From assembly GCF_017377875.1 (NCBI RefSeq), contig NZ_CP070975.1:1-64000 (forward strand): DNA of 64,000 bases. The letters run 5' to 3'. The stretch is from Alcaligenes sp. SORT26. GTDB lineage: Bacteria; Pseudomonadota; Gammaproteobacteria; Burkholderiales; Burkholderiaceae_B. Position 1 is the first letter of the stretch. Each line of letters opens with the position of its first letter. Position numbers and translations under genes: made by a program. The notes under the pieces were generated by a model, which saw only the letters and a list, made by a program, of their open reading frames with translations, was not told the DNA's origin and searched no databases. Below are positions 26,290 through 36,080 of this stretch, piece by piece.

Positions 26290-28068
26290 GTGGCTTCCAT
26301 CACAAACTCTTTGCCCCGCCGTCAGTTTGACGTAGTGGTGGTCGGTGCCGGTGGCGCCGGTATGCGTTGTTCCCTGCAATTGGCTCAGGCTGGCTTGTCC
26401 GTGGCCGTGCTCAGCAAGGTGTTCCCAACCCGCTCCCACACCGTGGCTGCTCAAGGTGGCGTCAGTGCCTCTTTGGGTAACATGAGCGAGGACCACTGGT
26501 ACTGGCACATGTACGACACCGTTAAAGGTTCGGACTGGCTGGGCGACCAGGACGCCATCGAATTCATGTGCCGTGAAGCTCCACACGCTGTGTACGAGCT
26601 CGAGCACTTCGGTATGCCGTTTGACCGTAACCAGGACGGCACCATTTATCAGCGTCCATTTGGTGGTCACACCGCCAACTTCGGTGAAAAGCCTGTTCAA
26701 CGTGCCTGTGCCGCTGCTGACCGTACTGGCCATGCCATGCTGCACACGCTGTACCAGCGTAACGTGGCTGCTCGTACCCAGTTCTTCGTGGAATGGATGG
26801 CTCTGGATCTGCTGCGTAACGAAGCAGGCGACGTTCTGGGCGTAACCGCTCTGGAAATGGAAACCGGCGAAATCTACGTTCTGGAAGGCAAGCGCGTGGT
26901 GCTGGCTACCGGTGGTGCTGGCCGTATCTGGGCTGCTTCCACCAACGCCTTCATCAACACCGGTGACGGCCTGGGTATGGCTGCTCGTGCCGGTCTGCCT
27001 TTGCAAGACATGGAGTTCTGGCAATTCCACCCCACTGGCGTTGCCGGTGCTGGCGTGCTGATTACCGAAGGCGTGCGCGGTGAAGGCGGTATCTTGCTGA
27101 ACAAAGACGGCGAGCGCTTCATGGAGCGTTACGCTCCCACCCTGAAAGACTTGGCCCCACGTGACTTCGTGTCCCGTTCCATGGACCAGGAAATCAAGGA
27201 AGGTCGTGGTTGTGGCGACGGCAGCTATGTGGTGCTGAAGCTGGATCACCTGGGTGCTGACGTCATCAAGAAACGCTTGCCATCGATTCGCGAAATCGCG
27301 ATCAAGTTCGGTAACGTGGACCCGATCAAAGACCCGATCCCCGTGGTTCCAACCATCCACTACCAGATGGGCGGTATCCCCACGAACTACTACGGTCAGG
27401 TTGTGACCCAAACGCCAACCGGCGAGAACAAGATCGTCAACGGTCTGTACGCCATCGGTGAATGTGCCGCTACTTCCGTGCACGGTGCCAATCGTCTGGG
27501 TACGAACTCCTTGCTGGATCTGATCGTGTTTGGTCGCGCTGCGGGCAACCACATTGTGGATTCGCACCCCGAGAAAACTCACGCTCACCAGGAAATCAAC
27601 GAGTCCTCCATCGAGTACTCGCTGGATCGCGTCAACCGTCTGGAATCCCGTACATCGGGCGAAAAGGCACAGGACGTGGGCAACAAGATTCGTGTGGCCA
27701 TGCAGGCTCACTGCGGCGTGTTCCGTACCCTGGATCTGCTGCACAAGGGTGTCGAACAGATCGATTCCCTGGTTCCCGAAGTCAAAGACATTTACTTCAA
27801 AGACAAGTCCAAGGTGTTCAATACCGCCCGTATTGAAGCCCTGGAAGTGGCCAACATGATCGAAGTGGCTCGTGCCACCACGAAGTCGGCCGCCAATCGT
27901 ACTGAAAGTCGCGGTGCTCATGCCCTGAACGACCACCCGGAACGTGACGACGAAAACTGGCTGCGTCACACCCTGTGGTTCTCGGAAGGCAGCCGTCTGG
28001 AGTACAAGCCTGTCCAGATGAAGCCTCTGACAGCCGAAACGATTCCGCCCAAGGCCCGGACTTTCTAA
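26290..28068 (+). CDS. sdhA: Succinate dehydrogenase flavoprotein subunit (GTG start)
   Basis: Catalytic subunit that oxidises succinate to fumarate. 592 residues. The FAD-binding VVVGAGGAGMR is at the N-terminus, and RSHTVAAQGGVSASLGN contains the histidine for covalent FAD. GEGGILLNKDGERFME and HGANRLGTNSLLDLIV are further active-site and FAD contacts. The start is GTG at 26290, three bases after the sdhD stop; no ATG is near. Gene order and spacing show one operon. Confidence 0.97.
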   Translation: MASITNSLPRRQFDVVVVGAGGAGMRCSLQLAQAGLSVAVLSKVFPTRSHTVAAQGGVSASLGNMSEDHWYWHMYDTVKGSDWLGDQDAIEFMCREAPHAVYELEHFGMPFDRNQDGTIYQRPFGGHTANFGEKPVQRACAAADRTGHAMLHTLYQRNVAARTQFFVEWMALDLLRNEAGDVLGVTALEMETGEIYVLEGKRVVLATGGAGRIWAASTNAFINTGDGLGMAARAGLPLQDMEFWQFHPTGVAGAGVLITEGVRGEGGILLNKDGERFMERYAPTLKDLAPRDFVSRSMDQEIKEGRGCGDGSYVVLKLDHLGADVIKKRLPSIREIAIKFGNVDPIKDPIPVVPTIHYQMGGIPTNYYGQVVTQTPTGENKIVNGLYAIGECAATSVHGANRLGTNSLLDLIVFGRAAGNHIVDSHPEKTHAHQEINESSIEYSLDRVNRLESRTSGEKAQDVGNKIRVAMQAHCGVFRTLDLLHKGVEQIDSLVPEVKDIYFKDKSKVFNTARIEALEVANMIEVARATTKSAANRTESRGAHALNDHPERDDENWLRHTLWFSEGSRLEYKPVQMKPLTAETIPPKARTF

Positions 28069-28081
28069 GCAGGATACTGAT

Positions 28082-28798
28082 ATGAGCCAAAAACGTAAGG
28101 TCAAATTTGAAATCTATCGCTACGATCCTGATAAGGACGAGCGTCCCTACATGCAGAAAATCGAAGTCGAGTTGGAACCAACCGACAAGATGCTGCTCGA
28201 TGCGATTTTGCGCATTAAAAACGACATGGACGACAGCCTGGCGCTGCGTCGTTCCTGCCGCGAAGGTGTGTGCGGTTCCGATGCCATGAACATCAATGGC
28301 AAGAACGGTCTGGCCTGCACCACCAATATGCGTGACTTGAAAGAACCTGTGGTCTTGCGCCCACTGCCAGGTCTGCCGGTTATCCGTGACCTGATCGTGG
28401 ACATGACCCACTTCTTTGATCAGTACCATTCGGTCAAGCCATTCCTGATCAACGATGCACCTCCTCCAGAGAAAGAGCGTTTGCAAACGCCTGAAGCCCG
28501 TGAGGAGCTCGATGGTCTGTACGAGTGCATTCTGTGCGCCTGCTGCTCGACCTCTTGCCCATCGTTCTGGTGGAACCCCGACAAGTTCGTCGGTCCTGCT
28601 GGTTTGTTGCAAGCCTATCGTTTCATTGCTGACTCGCGTGACGAAGCAACGGGCGAGCGTCTGGATAATCTGGAAGATCCATACCGCTTGTTCCGCTGCC
28701 ACACGATCATGAATTGCACGGACGTCTGTCCAAAAGGACTGAACCCGTCGCATGCCATCGGCAAGATCAAAGAAATGCTGGTGCGTCGCAGTATCTAA
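28082..28798 (+). CDS. sdhB: Succinate dehydrogenase iron-sulfur subunit
   Basis: Electron-transfer subunit of complex II, 238 residues. The 2Fe-2S ligands are in SCREGVCGSDAMNINGKNGLAC (abridged: CREGVCG and the later LAC), the 4Fe-4S ligands in CILCACCSTSCP, and the 3Fe-4S ligands in CHTIMNCTDVCPKGLNP. AGGA precedes ATG 28082. Confidence 0.97.
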   Translation: MSQKRKVKFEIYRYDPDKDERPYMQKIEVELEPTDKMLLDAILRIKNDMDDSLALRRSCREGVCGSDAMNINGKNGLACTTNMRDLKEPVVLRPLPGLPVIRDLIVDMTHFFDQYHSVKPFLINDAPPPEKERLQTPEAREELDGLYECILCACCSTSCPSFWWNPDKFVGPAGLLQAYRFIADSRDEATGERLDNLEDPYRLFRCHTIMNCTDVCPKGLNPSHAIGKIKEMLVRRSI

Positions 28799-28816
28799 AA
28801 AGGTGGGTATGTACCG

Positions 28817-29077
28817 ATGAGAACATTGACGGAATTGGAGCGTGCGCGTCTGCGTTGGCGTGCTCGCCGGGGCTTGCTTGAAAACGACTTGATGATCACC
28901 CGTTTTCTGGATCAATACGAAAACGAGCTGACTGATCAGGACGTGTCGGCCCTGACCCGCTTGTTCGAAATGGACGATACAGTTTTGCTGGATGTCCTTC
29001 TGGCTCGCTCCGAGCCAGAAGGGCAGTACGCCACACCGGACATTCAGCGACTAGTAGACATTATGCGAAAGCTATAA
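28817..29077 (+). CDS. sdhE: FAD assembly factor SdhE
   Basis: Small cytoplasmic protein (86 residues) that promotes covalent FAD attachment to SdhA. RLRWRARRGLLENDLMITRFLD contains the family's RGxxE signature (RRGLLENDL). AGGTGGG stands before ATG 28817. Between sdhB and gltA, the common betaproteobacterial order. Confidence 0.95.
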   Translation: MRTLTELERARLRWRARRGLLENDLMITRFLDQYENELTDQDVSALTRLFEMDDTVLLDVLLARSEPEGQYATPDIQRLVDIMRKL

Positions 29078-29095
29078 CCATTGAGGAAAAAAGTG

Positions 29096-30400
29096 ATGGA
29101 ATTGTCAGATAAAAAAGCCACGCTATCCTTCTCCGACGGAAGCCCTTCGGTTGAGTTCCCTGTACACAAGGGCACCGTAGGTCCGGACGTGATCGATATC
29201 CGTAAGCTCTACGGTCAGACAGGTATGTTTACCTATGACCCCGGCTTTATGGCGACGGCGGCTTGCGAATCCGGTATCACCTACATTGACGGCGACAAAG
29301 GCCAGTTGATGTACCGTGGCTACCCGATCGACCAGTTGGCACAAAAGTGCGATTTCATGGATGTGTGCTACCTGATCCTGAACGGCGACTTGCCGAACGC
29401 AGATCAGAAGCAGGAATTTGATTCCCTGGTCACGAACCACACCATGGTTCAGGAACAGATGCAGCACTTCCTGCGTGGCTTCCGTCCGGACGCTCACCCC
29501 ATGGCAATACTGACTGGCCTGGTCGGTGCCTTGTCGGCGTTCTATCATGATTCCACGGACATCACGAATCCTCATCACCGTCATGTGTCGGCTATTCGCT
29601 TGATCGCCAAGCTGCCTACTCTGGTTGCGATGGCGTACAAGTATTCTTTGGGACAGCCTTTCATCTATCCCAAGAATGATTTGTCCTACACCGGCAACTT
29701 CTTGCGCATGATGTTCGCTACCCCTTGCGAAGACTACAAGGTCAACGAAGTGGTTGAGCGCGCTCTGGACCGTATCTTCATCCTGCATGCAGATCACGAG
29801 CAAAACGCCTCGACCTCCACCGTGCGTCTGTGCGGTTCGTCCGGCACCAATCCTTTCGCTGCGATTGCTGCGGGTGTTGCTTGCTTGTGGGGGCCTGCCC
29901 ACGGTGGTGCAAACGAAGCTTGCCTGAACATGCTGGAAGAGTTGCAAGCCAACGGTGGCATCGACAAGGTTGGCGAGTTCATGGAGAAGGTCAAGGACAA
30001 GAACTCGGGCGTTCGCCTGATGGGCTTTGGTCACCGTGTCTACAAGAACTACGACCCACGCGCCAAGCTGATGCAAGAGACTTGCAAGGAAGTTCTGGAA
30101 GCCCTGGGCCTGGAGAACGATCCTCTGTTCAAGCTGGCCATGGAAGTCGAGCGCATTGCTCTGGAAGATCCATACTTCGTCGAGCGCAAACTGTACCCCA
30201 ACGTGGACTTCTACTCGGGTATCGTTCAGCGTGCTATCGGCATCCCGACGTCCTTGTTCACAGCGATCTTCGCTTTGGCTCGTACCGTAGGCTGGATTGC
30301 TCAGTGGAACGAAATGCTGTCCGATCCAGATTACAAGATTGGCCGTCCACGTCAGTTGTACGTGGGTCCAGTCCAGCGCGACGTACCTGCTCAGCGTTAA
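29096..30400 (+). CDS. gltA: Citrate synthase (type II)
   Basis: Condenses acetyl-CoA with oxaloacetate. ATG 29096 after GAGGAAA gives 434 residues, as in other proteobacterial GltA. Catalytic segments are [28 protein letters not shown] with the active histidine, and [11 protein letters not shown]. The N-terminal extension of about 45 residues relative to PrpC is the part linked to NADH control in hexameric enzymes. It is 18 bp behind sdhE and the last gene of the sdh operon. Confidence 0.97.
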   Translation: MELSDKKATLSFSDGSPSVEFPVHKGTVGPDVIDIRKLYGQTGMFTYDPGFMATAACESGITYIDGDKGQLMYRGYPIDQLAQKCDFMDVCYLILNGDLPNADQKQEFDSLVTNHTMVQEQMQHFLRGFRPDAHPMAILTGLVGALSAFYHDSTDITNPHHRHVSAIRLIAKLPTLVAMAYKYSLGQPFIYPKNDLSYTGNFLRMMFATPCEDYKVNEVVERALDRIFILHADHEQNASTSTVRLCGSSGTNPFAAIAAGVACLWGPAHGGANEACLNMLEELQANGGIDKVGEFMEKVKDKNSGVRLMGFGHRVYKNYDPRAKLMQETCKEVLEALGLENDPLFKLAMEVERIALEDPYFVERKLYPNVDFYSGIVQRAIGIPTSLFTAIFALARTVGWIAQWNEMLSDPDYKIGRPRQLYVGPVQRDVPAQR

Positions 30401-30402
30401 TC

Positions 30403-30480
30403 GCTGATGCTTTTCCCCTGCGGCATCAGCAGTAGGGGAAGGCAAAAGTACGCACTCCTTGATGGGGTGCGTTTTTTTTT
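30403..30480 (+). terminator. Double hairpin with terminator after gltA
   Basis: A first stem GCTGATGC/GCATCAGC (30403-30430) has no T-run; the second stem ACGCACTCC/GGGGTGCGT (30450-30472) is followed by a run of T residues to 30480 and is the probable rho-independent terminator. Confidence 0.88.
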
Positions 30481-30529
30481 GCCTTGCCAACTACTATACG
30501 GATTGAAATCAAACGACAGAGGTGGGGTG

Positions 30530-31288
30530 ATGGAAGAGTCCAAGTTCAAAGATCACTTTTCTACGGTTGCAGCCGACTATGCCAGCTACCGCCCCAGCTA
30601 TCCACAAAAGCTGGTTGATGTATTGGCTGAGCTCAGTCCCGCACAGGATAGAGCGCTGGATTGCGGCTGCGGGACAGGGCAGCTTTCTGTGCTGTTGGCC
30701 AAGCGATTCAAGGAAGTGATCGCCACGGATGGCAGTGCTGATCAGATTGCCCAGGCGCAGCCGCAAGAGGGTGTGAGCTATCGGACTGCCCTGGCTGAAA
30801 ACAGCGGTCTGCCTGATGGCAGCGTGGATTTGATCACCGTTGCGCAAGCAGCTCATTGGCTGGACCTGGAGCTTTTCTACGCCGAGGTTCAGCGTATTGC
30901 CCGACCTGATGCCTTGCTGGCATTGATCACCTACGGCGTGCTGCACGTGGAAGGTGGGGTAGATAGCGTGATGCAGCACTTCTACTATGAAACCATCGGT
31001 GCTTACTGGCCACCGGAGCGTCGCCATGTGGAGGAAGGTTATCGTAGTTTGGACTTTCCTTTTCAGGAGCTGAGCTTGCCTTCTTTGGCGATAGAAGTGG
31101 ATTGGAATCTTCCGCAGTTATTGGGATACATCAGAACCTGGTCTGCGGTGAAAGCAGCAGAGAAGGCACTGGGCAGTAGTGTCTTGAGTGAGGTGGAAGC
31201 AGAACTGCGTAAACAGTGGGGCGATTCTGATCTGCACCGTCGAATCAATTGGCCTTTGTCTGTGCGCGCTGGACGAGTGCGGAAGTAG
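30530..31288 (+). CDS. Class I SAM-dependent methyltransferase
   Basis: 252 residues. Motif I is ALDCGCGTGQLSVLLAKRF, followed by VIATDGS (end of strand 2) and SVDLITVAQAAHWLDL (motif for the substrate side in small-molecule methyltransferases). N-terminal HFSTVAADYASYRPSYP is frequent in this group, which includes trans-aconitate-like and ubiquinone-type enzymes. ATG 30530 follows AGAGGTGGGG. It stands alone after the gltA terminator. Substrate unknown; its place among TCA genes does not prove a link. Confidence 0.85.
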   Translation: MEESKFKDHFSTVAADYASYRPSYPQKLVDVLAELSPAQDRALDCGCGTGQLSVLLAKRFKEVIATDGSADQIAQAQPQEGVSYRTALAENSGLPDGSVDLITVAQAAHWLDLELFYAEVQRIARPDALLALITYGVLHVEGGVDSVMQHFYYETIGAYWPPERRHVEEGYRSLDFPFQELSLPSLAIEVDWNLPQLLGYIRTWSAVKAAEKALGSSVLSEVEAELRKQWGDSDLHRRINWPLSVRAGRVRK

Positions 31289-31403
31289 GTCGCTCCTGCG
31301 TCGTGGTGCATGTTTAGCTGGGTTGAAATGAGTTCGGTACGACCGTGTGTGCTGATTCTGAGATTTAAGTTCTATGACCCATCAAATAGTCCCAAACAGA
31401 TCA

Positions 31404-31441
31404 ATTTGATTGGAAATGAAAAACAATTGATTGGATTTGAT
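31404..31441 (+). promoter_or_regulatory. Direct repeat with 21-bp period upstream of the PEBP gene
   Basis: ATTTGATTGGAAATGA and AATTGATTGGATTTGA agree at 13 of 16 positions and start exactly 21 bp apart (31404 and 31425), the two-turn spacing typical for AraC-family activators. An AraC-family gene follows the PEBP gene. No convincing -35/-10 pair was found nearby. Confidence 0.45.
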
Positions 31442-31536
31442 GCTTTTGAAGAGTGTTTGCGTCCTTAGAATGCTTATCTATTGTGCGCAGGTCGGTACAA
31501 CAGCGCTTTTTCAACAATCACCAGAAGAAAACTCAC

Positions 31537-32172
31537 ATGCAACTCATCAGTCAAAGCTTCCAGGACGGCCAGGCGATTCCAGGCGAATTTGCTTTCGCCA
31601 TACCCGATGCCAGCGCACACATTGCGCTGTCGTCGAATCGTAATCCGCATCTTGCCTGGAGCGATGTTCCCGCAGGTACTCAGTCATTCGTCATCGTCTG
31701 TCATGACCCGGACGTGCCCAGTCGTGGAGATGATGTGAATCAGGAAGGCCGTGACGTGCCTGCTGATCTGCCTCGAGTCGACTTTTTTCACTGGCTGCTG
31801 CTCGACATTCCTGCCAATACGACGCAGATCGCATCAGGCTCGCATTCCAGCAGTGTCACGCCGCGTGGCAAGCCCGGCCCTGAGCTTGAAGGCGGTTTGC
31901 GCCACGGCATCAACGACTACACCGCCTGGTTCGCTGGTGACGAACAAATGAAGGGCGATTACCACGGCTATGATGGCCCATGCCCGCCCTGGAATGACAC
32001 ACTGGTTCACCGCTATATCTTCACGGTCTATGCCTTGGCGACACCCGCGCTTGCGTTGGATGGTCCACTCACAGGTGTTAACGTGCGCGCGGCACTGGCT
32101 GCTGCTCCGGTGCTGGGGCAAGCCAGCCTGACTGGCTTGTACAGCCTAAACCCTTCCGTGTCGCTTGGCTGA
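31537..32172 (+). CDS. YbhB/YbcL-family (PEBP-like, Raf-kinase-inhibitor-like) protein
   Basis: 211 residues of the phosphatidylethanolamine-binding-protein fold. FVIVCHDPDVPSRGD contains the DPD.P ligand-site motif, and YHGYDGPCPPWNDTLVHRYIF contains the GPCPP.....H.Y signature. No signal peptide is visible, so it is probably cytoplasmic. ATG 31537 is chosen because the fold starts at MQLISQSF. The following AraC-type gene begins 4 bp after the stop, so the two are one unit. Confidence 0.88.
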   Translation: MQLISQSFQDGQAIPGEFAFAIPDASAHIALSSNRNPHLAWSDVPAGTQSFVIVCHDPDVPSRGDDVNQEGRDVPADLPRVDFFHWLLLDIPANTTQIASGSHSSSVTPRGKPGPELEGGLRHGINDYTAWFAGDEQMKGDYHGYDGPCPPWNDTLVHRYIFTVYALATPALALDGPLTGVNVRAALAAAPVLGQASLTGLYSLNPSVSLG

Positions 32173-32175
32173 TTT

Positions 32176-33078
32176 GTGAGCCAGCGCAAGTGGGGCACTG
32201 CAGAGTCACGGCAAAGCGAGCAAGCAATCGCTCAGACAACTGCACAATCTGAGCCTGGCCGTCACTGGTCGCTGCCATCTGGCACGCCAGTGCTTCGGCG
32301 TGGCTTGTGCGCCTTGGCGCAGCCAGTACTGACTCAGGTGCAGTACACGCCGCGGTTTTTGTTCCATGATGCCACCGTGCTGCTTGTCGCTACGGGGCAG
32401 CTCGACTTGAATGATGATGCCCACCCGCTTGCGATTGACACTCCAACGTCGCTATTGCTCGTCGAACCGGGCACTTGCGTCGACTTGCTGAAAACGCCAG
32501 ATGGCCCCGAGAAGCGTTTCTGCTCTATCTTCCTGACGCTCTCGGCAGACCTATTGGACGTCTTTCAGCGTGATCGCTCCGCTCAAACATTGGAGCGCGC
32601 GAGCCTGATGCCTTATCGGCTGGCATCACTGGACGCGGACCTCGAATCTACGTTCCATCGAGTTCTCGAAAGCGTGGATGCCAAACGTGTGAGCGATGAA
32701 AGGCTCCAGTGCCGACTGATGGATTTCCTCTTTGCCCTTGCCGAGCGAGGTCATGTATTCAAGGGCATCAAACAGAACGGTACTGCCGGGCGCTTGCGCA
32801 CCTTGATAGGTGAGGCGCCGGATCAGAACTGGACAGCGCATGAGGCTGGCCGTGCATTGGCGATGAGCGAGGCCACCTTGCGGCGACGTCTTGCCGGTGA
32901 AAGTGTGCGTTTCGAGGAGCTGCTGATCGACACTCGTATGCACCATGCCCTGATGTTGCTCCAGACGACATCCTGGACCATTCCACATATTGCACAGGCT
33001 TGCGGATATCAGTCCCGTGCTCGTTTCTCCGACCGATTCCGCGCACGTTTTGGTTATTTGCCTTCCGCTGTTCGCTAA
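32176..33078 (+). CDS. AraC-family transcriptional regulator (GTG start)
   Basis: 300 residues; the first ~190 form a ligand/dimer domain and the last ~100 the double helix-turn-helix (AHEAGRALAMSEATLRRRL, then TTSWTIPHIAQACGYQSRARFSDRFRARF in abridged form SRARFSDRFRARFGYLP). GTG 32176, 4 bp after the PEBP stop, is the only early start. It probably controls the PEBP operon through the direct repeat at 31404-31441. Confidence 0.88.
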   Translation: MSQRKWGTAESRQSEQAIAQTTAQSEPGRHWSLPSGTPVLRRGLCALAQPVLTQVQYTPRFLFHDATVLLVATGQLDLNDDAHPLAIDTPTSLLLVEPGTCVDLLKTPDGPEKRFCSIFLTLSADLLDVFQRDRSAQTLERASLMPYRLASLDADLESTFHRVLESVDAKRVSDERLQCRLMDFLFALAERGHVFKGIKQNGTAGRLRTLIGEAPDQNWTAHEAGRALAMSEATLRRRLAGESVRFEELLIDTRMHHALMLLQTTSWTIPHIAQACGYQSRARFSDRFRARFGYLPSAVR

Positions 33079-33210
33079 AGGACATCGGTCACTATGCGCC
33101 TGTGCTGTGTCTGTTGCGGGGTAAATGAGCTTGATCTTGAGTATTGATACTCTGTGGGATCAGGCGACAGATCTGTTTATTGAAGCAGGGTGCTGGAGTC
33201 AGCATGAAAT

Positions 33211-33249
33211 AAAAAAACCGGATGCGGCGTAAAGCGGCATCCGGTTTTT
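33211..33249 (-). terminator. Terminator of maeB (bidirectional by sequence)
   Basis: Perfect 13-bp stem AAAAACCGGATGC and complement with A-run on the left and T-run on the right. It serves maeB on the minus strand and could also stop the AraC-gene transcript on the plus strand. Confidence 0.88.
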
Positions 33250-33265
33250 ATTCAGCTAAACAGGA

Positions 33266-35560
33266 TTAGCTGTTTTGCTGGGCTTCTTGCTGAGCATCCA
33301 CAACAGCCAGGGCTGTCATGTTGATGATGCGACGCACAGTAGCGCTGGTGGTCAGGATGTGGATGGGGCGAGCCGCACCCAGCAGGATGGGGCCCATGGC
33401 CACACCGTTGCTGCCTGTCATCTTCAGCATGTTGTACGTGATGTTGCCAGCGTCCAGGTTAGGAGTGATCAGCAGGTTGGCCGAACCGCGCAGCGTGCTG
33501 TCGGGGAAGGCTTTCAGGCGGATCTTCTCGGACAGGGCGGAGTCAGCGTGCATTTCGCCGTCCACTTCCAGGTCTGGAGCACGTTCTGCCAGGATCTGAC
33601 GAGCCTTGGCCATCTTGCGCGAGGACTCGGTCTGGCGGCTGCCAAAGTTCGAGTGCGACAAGAGAGCCACGCGAGGCACCACGCCAAAACGACGAACTTC
33701 CTCGGCGGCCTGGATCGTCATGTCGGCGATCTGTTCGGCGTTGGGGTTCTCGTTAACGTGCGTGTCGCACACAAACAGAGTTTGTGTTGGCAGCATCAGT
33801 ACGTTCATGGCGGCGAAGGTTTGTGCTTCTTTCTTCAGGCCAATGACTTGCTCAACGTATTGCAGTTGGCTGTCGTAGTTGCTGGCCACACCGCAGATCA
33901 TGCCGTCCGCGTCACCGCGTTGCAGCAGCATCACGCCGATCAGCGAGTTGTGCTTGCGGATCATGGCTTTGGCGATGTCTGGAGTAACGCCTTCACGTGC
34001 TTTGAGCTTGTAGTAAGCGGTCCAGGTGTCGGTAAAGCGGTCGTCGTCTTCGGGGTCAACGATTTGCACGTTCTTGCCTGCTTCCAGACGCAAACCGGCT
34101 TTCTTGACGCGCATTTCGATCACGTTGGGACGGCCGACCAGGATAGGCTGGGCCAGCTTTTCGTCCACCACGGTTTGCACGGCACGCAATACGCGCTCGT
34201 CTTCGCCGTCAGCGTAAATGATGCGCTTGGGCGCGGCCTTGGCCTGCATGTACAACGGACGCATCAGCGGGCCGGTGTGGTAGGTCATGGCGATCAGTTT
34301 CTGACGGTAGGCGTCCATGTCTTCGATAGGACGGGCGGCAACGCCGGAGTCCATCGCAGCTTGGGCCACGGCAGGAGCGATCTGAACGATCAGACGGGAA
34401 TCAAACGGTTTGGGGATGATGTACTCAGGACCAAAACGCAGATCTTCGCCGCCGTAAGCGGTGGCCATATCGTCGCTTTGCTCGACCTGGGCCAGCTCGG
34501 CAATGGCTTTCACGCAAGCCAGCTTCATTTCTTCGTTGATCACGCTGGCGCCAACGTCCAGGGCACCACGGAAAATGAAGGGGAAGCACAGCACGTTGTT
34601 GACCTGGTTCGGGTAGTCCGAACGGCCGGTCGCGATGATGCAGTCAGGGCGGGCAGCCTTGGCCACTTCAGGGCGGATTTCAGGCTCGGGGTTAGCCAGG
34701 GCCAGAATCAGAGGCTTGTCGGCCATGGTCTTGACCATGTCGGCACTCAGAACGCCAGGAGCCGAACAACCCAGGAATACGTCAGCGCCGACCATGGCAT
34801 CAGCCAGAGTGCGGGCGTCGGTGTCTTGAGCGTAGCGAGCCTTGTTGGGCTCCATGTTCTCGTCACGGCCTTTCCAGATGATGCCACGCGAGTCAGCCAC
34901 GAAAATGTTGCTCAGCTTCACGCCCAGGGCAACCAGCAAGTCCAGGCAAGCAATGGCAGCAGCGCCAGCGCCCGAGCACACCAGTTTGATGTCGCCAATG
35001 TTCTTGTTAACGACTTTCAGGCCGTTCAGAACTGCGGAGGACGAGATGATGGCGGTACCGTGCTGGTCGTCGTGGAACACGGGAATGCTCATGCGCTCGC
35101 GCAGCTTCTTCTCGATGTAGAAGCACTCGGGGGCCTTGATGTCTTCCAGGTTCACACCGCCCAGGGTGGGTTCCAGTGCAGCAATGATGTCGACCAGCTT
35201 GTCCGGATCGGTTTCGTTCAATTCGATATCGAACACATCAATGCCAGCGAATTTCTTGAACAGGCAGCCTTTGCCTTCCATGACGGGCTTGGCGGCCAGA
35301 GGGCCGATATTGCCCAGACCCAGCACAGCGGTACCGTTGGTGACCACAGCCACCAGGTTGGCGCGCGAGGTGTACTTGGCGGCGGCTTCTTCGCCTTCGG
35401 CGTGGATGGCCATGCAAGCAGATGCGACGCCGGGGGAATAGGCTAGCGAGAGGTCATCTTGATTGGCTAGGGTCTTGGTGGGAACCACCGAGATTTTCCC
35501 GGGAGTGGGATACGCGTGATAGTCCAGCGCAAGTTTGGCCAGATCGGCGTTGGCATCCAT
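33266..35560 (-). CDS. maeB: NADP-dependent malic enzyme with phosphotransacetylase-like domain
   Basis: Converts malate to pyruvate and CO2. 764 residues, the size of MaeB. The malic-enzyme part covers about 1-425 ([44 protein letters not shown] for the cofactor), and the phosphotransacetylase-like part about 430-755 ([31 protein letters not shown]); in MaeB the second part is regulatory, with acetyl-CoA as ligand. AGGAG before ATG 35560. Divergent from the sucA operon, so one region controls the entry to and exit from the lower TCA cycle. Confidence 0.96.
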   Translation of the reverse strand: MDANADLAKLALDYHAYPTPGKISVVPTKTLANQDDLSLAYSPGVASACMAIHAEGEEAAAKYTSRANLVAVVTNGTAVLGLGNIGPLAAKPVMEGKGCLFKKFAGIDVFDIELNETDPDKLVDIIAALEPTLGGVNLEDIKAPECFYIEKKLRERMSIPVFHDDQHGTAIISSSAVLNGLKVVNKNIGDIKLVCSGAGAAAIACLDLLVALGVKLSNIFVADSRGIIWKGRDENMEPNKARYAQDTDARTLADAMVGADVFLGCSAPGVLSADMVKTMADKPLILALANPEPEIRPEVAKAARPDCIIATGRSDYPNQVNNVLCFPFIFRGALDVGASVINEEMKLACVKAIAELAQVEQSDDMATAYGGEDLRFGPEYIIPKPFDSRLIVQIAPAVAQAAMDSGVAARPIEDMDAYRQKLIAMTYHTGPLMRPLYMQAKAAPKRIIYADGEDERVLRAVQTVVDEKLAQPILVGRPNVIEMRVKKAGLRLEAGKNVQIVDPEDDDRFTDTWTAYYKLKAREGVTPDIAKAMIRKHNSLIGVMLLQRGDADGMICGVASNYDSQLQYVEQVIGLKKEAQTFAAMNVLMLPTQTLFVCDTHVNENPNAEQIADMTIQAAEEVRRFGVVPRVALLSHSNFGSRQTESSRKMAKARQILAERAPDLEVDGEMHADSALSEKIRLKAFPDSTLRGSANLLITPNLDAGNITYNMLKMTGSNGVAMGPILLGAARPIHILTTSATVRRIINMTALAVVDAQQEAQQNS

Positions 35561-35917
35561 TTGGTAAAGCTCCTGATAGGATTTTTTATGTGTAAAAGTA
35601 AATCTAATTTATAAGAAATACAGTCACCAGGTAGGTGCTGATTTGTTATAGACAGCATATGTCATGGCAACGCTTGTTGCCTGCCTCAAGGTGACCAAGG
35701 GCAGGCTGGGCTCGGTTTGGTGGAAAAGGGGCCCGCGAAGCGCGTACTTGCTGCACACGATTAGCATATCGGAATTTTTCCTTCATGTGGGGCGCCACAG
35801 GGGCGTCAATCATGATTTGGAGCGCTTCTTTTGTAAGAATTCGCCCTTGTGATAGATCGATGTGTTTGTTAATGCCAACGGTCTGATGCAGTCGCCAAGC
35901 ATTTTAGATGTCATTAA

Positions 35918-35945
35918 TTGCGCCTTTTGTGTGCGGCGTTATACT
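35918..35945 (+). promoter_or_regulatory. Predicted sigma-70 promoter of sucA-sucB-lpd
   Basis: TTGCGC (35918-35923) and TATACT (35940-35945) with 16-bp spacing; start near 35952, giving a leader of about 130 nt. Confidence 0.5.
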
Positions 35946-36047
35946 AGATCGATACGGCTTGTATAAGGCGTCCTACGTTGCCTTCTGCTCCTGCTATCCG
36001 CTAACCGGCGAGGTCCGTGTCGCGGAAGGTTTTCCTGCATCTCAACA

Positions 36048-36062
36048 CGAGTGAAACACTCG
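36048..36062 (+). repeat. Small hairpin next to the sucA ribosome-binding site
   Basis: CGAGTG-AAA-CACTCG ends 3 bp before the AGGTG used by sucA. In the mRNA it would sit beside the ribosome-binding site without covering it. Confidence 0.4.
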
Positions 36063-36080
36063 GCTAGGTGAAGCGTAATA

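Larger units (their letters stand above)
35561..36080. other. Divergent maeB / sucA control region
   Basis: 520 bp. A promoter for sucA and a small hairpin before its start codon are listed separately. A plus frame 35664-35852 (62 codons, ATG start, no ribosome-binding site, no family look) is not called as a gene. No copy of the 21-bp palindrome was found here. Confidence 0.6.

Noticed and set aside
25777-28104. 775-codon open frame on the minus strand across sdhC-sdhA
   Set aside because: It is antisense to clearly identified sdh genes with intact motifs; its His/Gln/Val-rich composition reflects the biased codons of the plus-strand genes and it has no recognisable domain.
18934-30400. gltA duplication (two citrate synthase genes)
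   Set aside because: The gene at 18934 is the shorter PrpC type beside prpB and prpR; it is an ancient paralogue with a separate role rather than a recent duplication.
33275-35446. 723-codon open frame on the plus strand inside maeB
   Set aside because: Antisense shadow of maeB; composition and lack of any motif argue against a gene.
35599-35615. TCTAATTTATAAGA as a third copy of the acnB/mdh palindrome
   Set aside because: Only a weak partial match without symmetry of the arms; A/T-rich intergenic DNA gives such matches by chance.
35664-35852. 62-codon frame in the maeB-sucA region
   Set aside because: No ribosome-binding site, no family look, and the region is needed for divergent promoters.
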